Below, piece after piece: positions 58,413-64,000 of a DNA stretch of 64,000 nt. The notes under the pieces were generated by a model. That model searched no databases. It saw only the letters and a list, made by a program, of their open reading frames with translations, and was not told the DNA's origin. Made by a program: the position numbers and the translations under genes. The stretch is taken from NCBI GenBank assembly GCA_045540335.1, contig JAZQHC010000020.1, forward strand, positions 15,381 through 79,380, given 5' to 3'. Origin of the DNA: RGIG7213 sp045540335. GTDB taxonomy: Bacteria; Bacillota; Clostridia; Oscillospirales; CAG-272. How positions within the stretch are numbered: position 1 is the first letter of the stretch; every line of letters begins with the position of its first letter.

Positions 58413-58944
58413 AAACGAATTTTTTTCACAGTTACGTTCTGAATTACATATGTTAAGCGAAGAAGAAATTTCGCAAACGTTGGCATATTACGGCGAAATG
58501 ATAGATGACAGGTGCGATAACGGTATGGATGAGGCGCAGGCAATATACTCTTTAGGAAGCATTAAAGAAATTGCCGCCTCCGCAATAGAAGACGCCAAAG
58601 AACGCGGAAAACTTCCCGCAAGCGATAATCATGATAAAAGCCAAAATAAGACTTCCTCTGCTGTGTTATCGCTTTTAGGATTTATCGCACTTGTGCTGGT
58701 TGCGTTATACGTTGGCGTTGTTTTGTGGGGGATGGACGTATCGTTCTTTTCATCGGGAATAGGACTTCTTATTTCGGCTTGCTTTATATCAGGCATAAAC
58801 GGTGCGGTTGGTGCAATAATGACGGGCATAGGCTTGATATTGCTTTCCCTTGGGTTGTTTTTCTGCATACCGTGTATAAAAGTAACGCAATGGTTCCGGA
58901 AAACCGTAAAAAATATGTATTCAAAAGTAAAAACAAGTTTCTAA
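58405..58944 (+). CDS. DUF1700 membrane protein
   Basis: 179 residues. N-terminal HAAS-type helical region FFSQLRSELHMLSEEEISQT followed by YYGEMIDDRCDNGMDEAQAI, then about three membrane helices. DUF1700 proteins sit next to PadR regulators and DUF4097 proteins; a role in envelope stress is suspected. The start overlaps the padR end by 8 nt. Confidence 0.9.
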   Translation: MNKNEFFSQLRSELHMLSEEEISQTLAYYGEMIDDRCDNGMDEAQAIYSLGSIKEIAASAIEDAKERGKLPASDNHDKSQNKTSSAVLSLLGFIALVLVALYVGVVLWGMDVSFFSSGIGLLISACFISGINGAVGAIMTGIGLILLSLGLFFCIPCIKVTQWFRKTVKNMYSKVKTSF

Positions 58945-58962
58945 ATAAGGCAGGATAGAATA

Positions 58963-59757
58963 ATGAAGAAAATTACAATAGTTTTAATAATAGCATCGGT
59001 TTTGTTTTTGTTCGGTATAGGATTTACCGTTTACGGCGTAATGAATATAGACACGGAAAACTTTGATTTGGATCAATTAGGTAAAAAAGAAGAATACTCT
59101 GCATCGGAAGTATCAAATATCAATATTTCATGCGATAGCTTAAGCGTAGAAATAATCCCATCGCAAGACGGCAAAATACACCTTTCTTACGGCGGCATAT
59201 TTCAAAATTTCAAAGCCGAATGTAAAGACGGTACGTTAAATCTTAAAGGTGAACACAGCATACCTTTTATTTATGTCGGCACCTTTTCCATGGGCGCAAA
59301 AGCACAGCTTGCAGTACCTGAAAATTACAACGGAAATATATTTTTAAACGTTGAAGCAGGCGAAATAGAAATAGAAAATATCACCCTTTGCGGTAATTTG
59401 AACATTGAAACCGAAGCAGGCGCGGCGAAATTGGAAAATATAAAGGCAGAAAAAATACAAGTATCCTCCGATGCGGGCGCAACAAAATCAAGCGGGTGCG
59501 TTTGCAACGAATATACCGTTGAAAACGACGTTGGTGCAATAGACGTTAAGCAGCTTGATGCTAAAAAAATCTCCTTACAGTCAGACGTTGGCGCAATAAA
59601 AGCCACGCTTGTGGGAAAACAGGCAGATTATAACATCAACAGCGAAACGTCGCTTGGTTCGTCAAATCTTCCTTCGCAGCAAACGGGCGGTGTTCGTAAT
59701 TTAACGGTACGTTCTGACGTTGGCACGATACACGTTACGTTCGAAGCGGTTGAATAA
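58963..59757 (+). CDS. DUF4097 beta-helix-like membrane-anchored protein
   Basis: 264 residues: N-terminal membrane anchor (ITIVLIIASVLFLFGIGFTV) and an outer domain of repeating short strands (VEAGEIEIENITLCGNLNIE, SDVGAIKATLVG, RSDVGTIHVTFEA), the DUF4097 pattern. Completes the PadR-DUF1700-DUF4097 cassette. Confidence 0.9.
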   Translation: MKKITIVLIIASVLFLFGIGFTVYGVMNIDTENFDLDQLGKKEEYSASEVSNINISCDSLSVEIIPSQDGKIHLSYGGIFQNFKAECKDGTLNLKGEHSIPFIYVGTFSMGAKAQLAVPENYNGNIFLNVEAGEIEIENITLCGNLNIETEAGAAKLENIKAEKIQVSSDAGATKSSGCVCNEYTVENDVGAIDVKQLDAKKISLQSDVGAIKATLVGKQADYNINSETSLGSSNLPSQQTGGVRNLTVRSDVGTIHVTFEAVE

Positions 59758-59803
59758 CACGGTTTTACGCTAAAAAAATAATACTTGCACATATTCGAAA
59801 TTT

Positions 59804-59836
59804 AAAAGGGCTTGCACGGTGCAAGCCCTTTTTTTA
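59804..59836. terminator. Terminator between DUF4097 gene and murA
   Basis: Stem AAAGGGCTTGCAC / GTGCAAGCCCTTT with a minimal loop, followed by a T-run; the A-run on the left allows it to serve murA on the minus strand too. Confidence 0.92.
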
Positions 59837-59845
59837 CGTATTTAA

Positions 59846-61135
59846 TCAATTTGCTTTATTATAAACTGCCGTATCGGGAATAGATATTTCGCTGATATCC
59901 GCGCCTACATCGCGAAGCTTTTCAACGATATTATCATACCCTCTTTTTATATGGTATATATCATCTATAACGGTTCTGCCCTTGGCGGTAAGCCCTGCAA
60001 TTATCATTGCCGCGCCTGCCCTAAGATCAACCGCGCGTACGGGTGCCGCCGTAAGCGGTGCACCGCCTTCAACAACTGCAGTTTTGCCATCTACCTTTAT
60101 TGTTGCGCCCATGCGCTTCAATTCTTCCACGTAGCGGAAGCGGCTATCCCACACACCTTCCGTAAGATAGCTTGTGCCCTCTGCAAGGCAAAGAAGCGTG
60201 CACATCTGCGGATTCATATCCGTGGGGAAACCGGGGTAAGGCAATGTTTTAATATTAACCTTGTTAAGCGGTCCTTCCCTTGAAACTATTATCGCATCAT
60301 CAAATTCTTCTACTTTAACACCCATTTCTTCCAATTTTGCAGTAATAGATTCCAGGTGCTTGGGGATAACGTTGTTTATTTTCAAGCATCCGCCCGTAGC
60401 TGCGGCAGCTATCATGTACGTGCCTGCTTCTATCATGTCGGGTATTATTGCATAAGTACAGCCGTGCAAGGCTTCAACGCCCTTTATTTTTATAACGTCT
60501 GTACCTGCACCGGTAATATTCGCACCGCAAGTATTAAGAAAGTTTGCCAAATCTACTATATGCGGTTCTCTTGCCGCATTTTCGATAACAGTAGTACCGC
60601 TTGCAAGCGTTGCGGCTATAATGATATTCATCGTTGCGCCGACGGATACCCCATCAAAATAAACCTGATTGCCTACAAGGCCCTTTTCTGCAACTGCTTC
60701 TACGTATCCGCCTTCAACGGAAACCTTTGCACCAAGTGCTTCAAAGCCTTTAATGTGCTGGTCTATCGGGCGTATGCCGAAATCGCACCCGCCGGGACAA
60801 CCAACGGAAGCGCGGTGAAACCTGCCCAATTCTGACCCGATAAGATAATACGAGGCGCGCATTTTACGCACCAATTCGTACGGTGATTTCCCACATTCCG
60901 AACGGCGGCAGTCTATCTGAACAACGGTAGGGGAAAGCCTTTTAATAACCGCACCCGTGCTTGAAAGAATCTCAAGCGAGGTTTTAACGTCGCTTATATC
61001 GGGCAAATTTTCAATAATACATTTATCTTTTACAAGAAGGCACGCAAAAATAACGGCAACTGCCGCGTTTTTCATGCCGCTGACTTCTATTTCACCGGAC
61101 AGCCTGTTGCCGCCGTAAATAACTATATTTTCCAT
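59846..61135 (-). CDS. murA: UDP-N-acetylglucosamine 1-carboxyvinyltransferase
   Basis: 429 residues. SGMKNAAVAVIFACLLVKDK, VGCPGGCDFGIRPIDQHIKG with the catalytic-loop Cys in PGGCDFG, and YPGFPTDMNPQMCTL. It transfers enolpyruvate to UDP-GlcNAc, the first committed step of peptidoglycan synthesis. The catalytic Cys implies fosfomycin sensitivity at the target level. Monocistronic in this window. Confidence 0.96.
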   Translation of the reverse strand: MENIVIYGGNRLSGEIEVSGMKNAAVAVIFACLLVKDKCIIENLPDISDVKTSLEILSSTGAVIKRLSPTVVQIDCRRSECGKSPYELVRKMRASYYLIGSELGRFHRASVGCPGGCDFGIRPIDQHIKGFEALGAKVSVEGGYVEAVAEKGLVGNQVYFDGVSVGATMNIIIAATLASGTTVIENAAREPHIVDLANFLNTCGANITGAGTDVIKIKGVEALHGCTYAIIPDMIEAGTYMIAAAATGGCLKINNVIPKHLESITAKLEEMGVKVEEFDDAIIVSREGPLNKVNIKTLPYPGFPTDMNPQMCTLLCLAEGTSYLTEGVWDSRFRYVEELKRMGATIKVDGKTAVVEGGAPLTAAPVRAVDLRAGAAMIIAGLTAKGRTVIDDIYHIKRGYDNIVEKLRDVGADISEISIPDTAVYNKAN

Positions 61136-61274
61136 AAAATTATCCGTTTCTCGGCGAAAAAATCAAAACAACGAAATAAACTGAAGCTAAAGTAATTTAT
61201 ATAATAAGATAAAAAATGCAGAAATCGCCGTTTTTCCACATTTTTCAAGAAAGATTCCATAATAATTTCAAGTA

Positions 61275-61302
61275 ATTATACCACACGCTTTTACTTTTTA
61301 AA
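61275..61302 (-). promoter_or_regulatory. Possible promoter of murA
   Basis: Minus strand TTTAAA, 16 nt, TATAAT, about 140 nt before the ATG. The 442-nt interval 61136-61577 otherwise holds no gene. Confidence 0.45.
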
Positions 61303-61486
61303 AGGGGGGCGGAATAAAATTAATGAATATTTTACATCTTTCAAAAAAATGGAAAATCATACCTCAAATTTCCCCAAAAACGCTTCGCCTTTTTGATACA
61401 TTATATGAAAAAAACAGATTTCAGTGACGTTGTGTGTTAAAATTTTAATAGAAATTAAATTTTACAAGTATAATTTAAAAAAGTGC

Positions 61487-61515
61487 TTTACTTTTTTTAT
61501 TTTATAATATATAAT
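61487..61515 (+). promoter_or_regulatory. Promoter of the GH99-like lipoprotein gene
   Basis: TTTACT, 17 nt, TATAAT, 62 nt upstream of the ATG. Confidence 0.6.
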
Positions 61516-61577
61516 GTTGATATCTATACTCGCGCAACGTTTTTTTGCGCGAATTTGAGAGAAATGAGGTACAGAAA

Positions 61578-64000
61578 ATGAAAAAATCATTATTGCGTCT
61601 GGCGTCTTTTTCGCTGGCGGCAATTATGACGTTGGCATCGTTTGGTTGTTCTAAAGACGAACCGGGCGATACTACCGTTCCCACAGACGATACTAATGCA
61701 TTGGTTTTGACAAAAACCGAAGTGGGTGAAACGTACGCAACAAAAAACGTTGAATACGCCTTGGGCAACGATACCTTTAACGGCATATTCGGCGGCGGCG
61801 ACGTTGTGCTTGACAGACACGGAAACGGTGCAACGCTTTCTAAAAAAACCGTTGCGTTTTTGCAGGTAAACCAATTGTTTGATGCAAGTCAAAAGGTGGT
61901 ATTAACGGCTGACTTGAAGGTTCCGCTTGACAAGTCTGCACCCGTTTTCCAAACTCTTTTCATCGGTTTGAGATTGACTGACCCTGCAAGGGGTGGTAAC
62001 TCTACCAAAGGCGTTTGGCTTGCCATAAGAGGTAATCAGATAGGTATGCGTAAAGACGAATGGCCCGCATCACCCGGAATCATCTTCCGTGAATGTGCGG
62101 TTGACTTTGCAGTTTCTCGCCGTATCTATATAGAAGACGACCCCATTGCAAACGTTATCGACGTTTACGCCGACAACGATGCAGGGCAAAAAATTCAAAT
62201 TTTCCACATTGAAATAGACGGCGACAGAGTTTACGGATACCTTCCGGGTGTTGAAACTGCCGCTATCAAAAACAAGCTTACCGAAGAAGTTCCCAACGTT
62301 GGTTATATGAACTTCTGGCTGCACCATTACAGCTATCCGGTAGAGATAAAGAATCTTACGGTTTCCGGTGCTGTGCAGGAATACAAGGGCAGTACGTATG
62401 CCGACCCTTTGTTTACAAGGGATGTATTCAGCGATACTTGGGTTGCTGCCGACGATGAAGGAAGGGTTGTACTTCCCAATCCCGACAAGGGCATAACCGA
62501 CAAGCTGGCGGGAATATTCTATTTTATTTGCACAGGCCCCGGCGGCAAGCTGTTTGACCATACGAAAATATATTACGGTGATGACAACGGCGCAGGCGGC
62601 GTAGATAGACTGAAAGCGGCGATAACCAAAGTAGGCAGCCACTATTGGGCACAGCCGTATTTGGGATACTACATTTCTTCCGACGAATGGATAATCAGAA
62701 AGCACGTACATATGCTTAACGACATGGGCATAGACTTCGTATTTTTTGATATAACAAACGGCATCACATTTAGAAGCACTTACGAAAAGATATTAAACGT
62801 GTTCAGTAAGATGCGCGAAGAAGGAATTAACACCCCCAAAATAATGTTCCATTGCGGTACGGTTTCAGACAGCGTACAAAGAACATTGGCTGAAATATAC
62901 ACAAACTTGTATTCGCAGGAAAGATTCCGCGATCTTTGGTTTGAATGGGAAGGAAAGCCCCTGGTATTCGCAGATGATGCAACGGTAGCTACAATGCCGA
63001 AGGCAATACAAGAAAAGTTTACCTTCCGCGATAGTTGGGCATTCTCAGGTTCAAGCTGGTATCAGGATACAGAGGGTAAGGGTTGCTGGCCTTGGGGCGA
63101 GCGTTTCCCGCAGGCGCCCGGTCTTTCACCTAAGGGCGACCTTGAACAGATGGTAGTTATGTCAGGCTATTGGGCAAACACTATCATGGGCAGAAGCTAT
63201 GCAAACGGTAAACAGCCTGACAACTCTGAATATTCCTTCCAATTAACGACGGAAGGCTCTTCAGGCAAGGGCATTGCATTCCAAGAACAGTTTGACAGGG
63301 CACTTGAAACAAATCCTCCGCTTATTATGATAGTAGGCTGGAATGAGTGGATAGCTGCAAGGCACGATTCAACAACGCTTCCCGAATCGGTAGGTCAAAC
63401 GATTGCAGGATCTTACGTTGTAGATGCAAACGATGCTTTGAGAAAATACAGCTACATCGACGCGTTCAGCCCTGAATATTCAAGAGATATCGAGCCTGTT
63501 TCCGGATTATTCAAAGACAATTATTATTATCAAGCAGTTATCAACTTAAGAGAGTATAAAGGCACAAGACAAATTGCAGGCGCATTCGGTCAGAAAACTA
63601 TTGACATCGCAGGCGGCGAAGGCCAGTGGTACGCAGTAGGACCTGAATACCGCGATTACCAGGGCGATGTTACACACCGCGACTGTTTGGGAGCCGTTGA
63701 TGATATTCGTTACACAAACACAACGGGCAGAAACGACTTCGTTGTAGCAAAGGTATCCGCAGACAGCGACAACGTATATTTCTACGCTGAATGTGCAGCA
63801 GATATCACAGCGGCAGAAGGCACGAACTGGATGAACCTGTTTATAGATTCCGACTGCAGCGCTTCCACGGGCTGGTACGGATATGATTACATAATCAACC
63901 GTTCGCAAAACGGCGGTAAAGCATCCGTTGAAAAATTTGCAACCACGGAAAAGAACGCTGAATGGAGTCTTTCCTCTGCAGGCGAAGCAGAATACACAGT
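61578..64000 (+). CDS. Lipoprotein glycoside hydrolase, GH99/GH71-like (3' end outside window)
   Basis: The open frame runs 807 codons to the window end. Signal peptide with a lipobox-like SFGC at Cys23. Residues about 40-270 form a beta-rich N-terminal domain. From about 300, a TIM-barrel-like domain reads YLGYYISSDEWIIRKHVHML, MGIDFVFFDITNGITF, KIMFHCGTV, LWFEWEGKPLVFADD, then IMIVGWNEWIAARHDS near 590, whose Trp-Asn-Glu-Trp segment is typical of GH99/GH71-like families. A C-terminal beta-sandwich begins near 690. It likely attacks mannan, glycan or alpha-glucan outside the cell. Start supported by GAGGT. Family assignment is by motif only. Confidence 0.75.
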   Translation, partial: MKKSLLRLASFSLAAIMTLASFGCSKDEPGDTTVPTDDTNALVLTKTEVGETYATKNVEYALGNDTFNGIFGGGDVVLDRHGNGATLSKKTVAFLQVNQLFDASQKVVLTADLKVPLDKSAPVFQTLFIGLRLTDPARGGNSTKGVWLAIRGNQIGMRKDEWPASPGIIFRECAVDFAVSRRIYIEDDPIANVIDVYADNDAGQKIQIFHIEIDGDRVYGYLPGVETAAIKNKLTEEVPNVGYMNFWLHHYSYPVEIKNLTVSGAVQEYKGSTYADPLFTRDVFSDTWVAADDEGRVVLPNPDKGITDKLAGIFYFICTGPGGKLFDHTKIYYGDDNGAGGVDRLKAAITKVGSHYWAQPYLGYYISSDEWIIRKHVHMLNDMGIDFVFFDITNGITFRSTYEKILNVFSKMREEGINTPKIMFHCGTVSDSVQRTLAEIYTNLYSQERFRDLWFEWEGKPLVFADDATVATMPKAIQEKFTFRDSWAFSGSSWYQDTEGKGCWPWGERFPQAPGLSPKGDLEQMVVMSGYWANTIMGRSYANGKQPDNSEYSFQLTTEGSSGKGIAFQEQFDRALETNPPLIMIVGWNEWIAARHDSTTLPESVGQTIAGSYVVDANDALRKYSYIDAFSPEYSRDIEPVSGLFKDNYYYQAVINLREYKGTRQIAGAFGQKTIDIAGGEGQWYAVGPEYRDYQGDVTHRDCLGAVDDIRYTNTTGRNDFVVAKVSADSDNVYFYAECAADITAAEGTNWMNLFIDSDCSASTGWYGYDYIINRSQNGGKASVEKFATTEKNAEWSLSSAGEAEYT

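Noticed and set aside
61180..61215. Similarity between 61190 (AAGCTAAAGTAATTTATATA) and 38788 (AAGCTAAAGTTATTTATATA)
   Set aside because: About 20 nt of AT-rich sequence with no structure and different contexts; could be chance without a genome-wide search.

Overview
The window looks like a chromosomal segment of a strictly anaerobic, endospore-forming Clostridia species, probably a gut commensal of the Oscillospirales type; this placement is inference. Sporulation genes (spoIIE, ylbJ, yqfC, yqfD) mark a spore former. A flavodiiron protein / rubredoxin / superoxide reductase operon marks an anaerobe that detoxifies oxygen. Moderate-to-low GC, TTG and GTG starts, AGGAGG-type ribosome binding sites, SipW/TasA-type secretion and dockerin/cohesin modules fit Firmicutes.

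Layout. 0-2 kb: edge-truncated Gfo/Idh/MocA oxidoreductase and an EamA-type transporter (-). 2.2-7.1 kb: secreted dockerin/ricin-lectin/NlpC-like protein, then an ECF sigma / membrane anti-sigma / lipoprotein serpin operon (+). 7.1-9.8 kb: oxygen-stress operon (-). 9.8-17.5 kb: tight operon of tRNA-dihydrouridine synthase, YfhO, SGNH hydrolase, IlvE, RluA-type pseudouridine synthase and DUF3810 (-). 17.7-18.1 kb: rpsO with its promoter and a structured leader. 18.2-23.6 kb: GNAT enzyme (+), a short hairpin array, then dapA / HAD / trkA / trkH (-). 23.7-27 kb: queA and a wall-anchored 5'-nucleotidase (+). 27.1-30.4 kb: paralogue of the 2.2-kb protein and a collagen-like protein (-). 30.6-32.5 kb: alpha/beta hydrolase and threonine-aldolase-like enzyme (+). 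32.5-33.0 kb: a decayed locus with a second hairpin array and a four-helix-bundle gene remnant. 33.1-38.2 kb: SipW signal peptidase with three TasA-type proteins and a pilin-like wall protein (-). 38.4-40.4 kb: a long palindrome, a pyrophosphatase-like gene, an intact four-helix-bundle gene beside the third hairpin array, tRNA-Pro(CGG), and tandem duplications carrying the tRNA 5' end. 40.4-42.8 kb: spoIIE (-). 43-45.3 kb: dockerin-transglutaminase and membrane-anchored cohesin-like pair (+). 45.4-49.3 kb: lipase, GH2 enzyme, COG2509 flavoprotein. 49.5-52.2 kb: ABC exporter with LytTR regulator and DUF3021. 52.3-54.9 kb: cysteine desulfurase-like enzyme, DUF3343, small Cys protein, YlbJ (-). 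55-58 kb: YqfC-YqfD and an NSS transporter. 58-59.8 kb: PadR/DUF1700/DUF4097 operon. 59.8-64 kb: murA (-) and a GH99-like lipoprotein cut by the window end.

Two themes link the loci. The first is a secreted surface programme: dockerin proteins plus a cohesin anchor, SipW-exported fibres, sortase-motif proteins and a protease inhibitor. The second, and the most unusual, is a set of three arrays of short perfect stem-loops separated by a constant 6-7 nt linker (CTTCAT/ATGAAG or CATCAT/ATGATG). Two of the three sit at the 5' side of a four-helix-bundle (23S-intervening-sequence/Avd-like) gene, one intact and one decayed.
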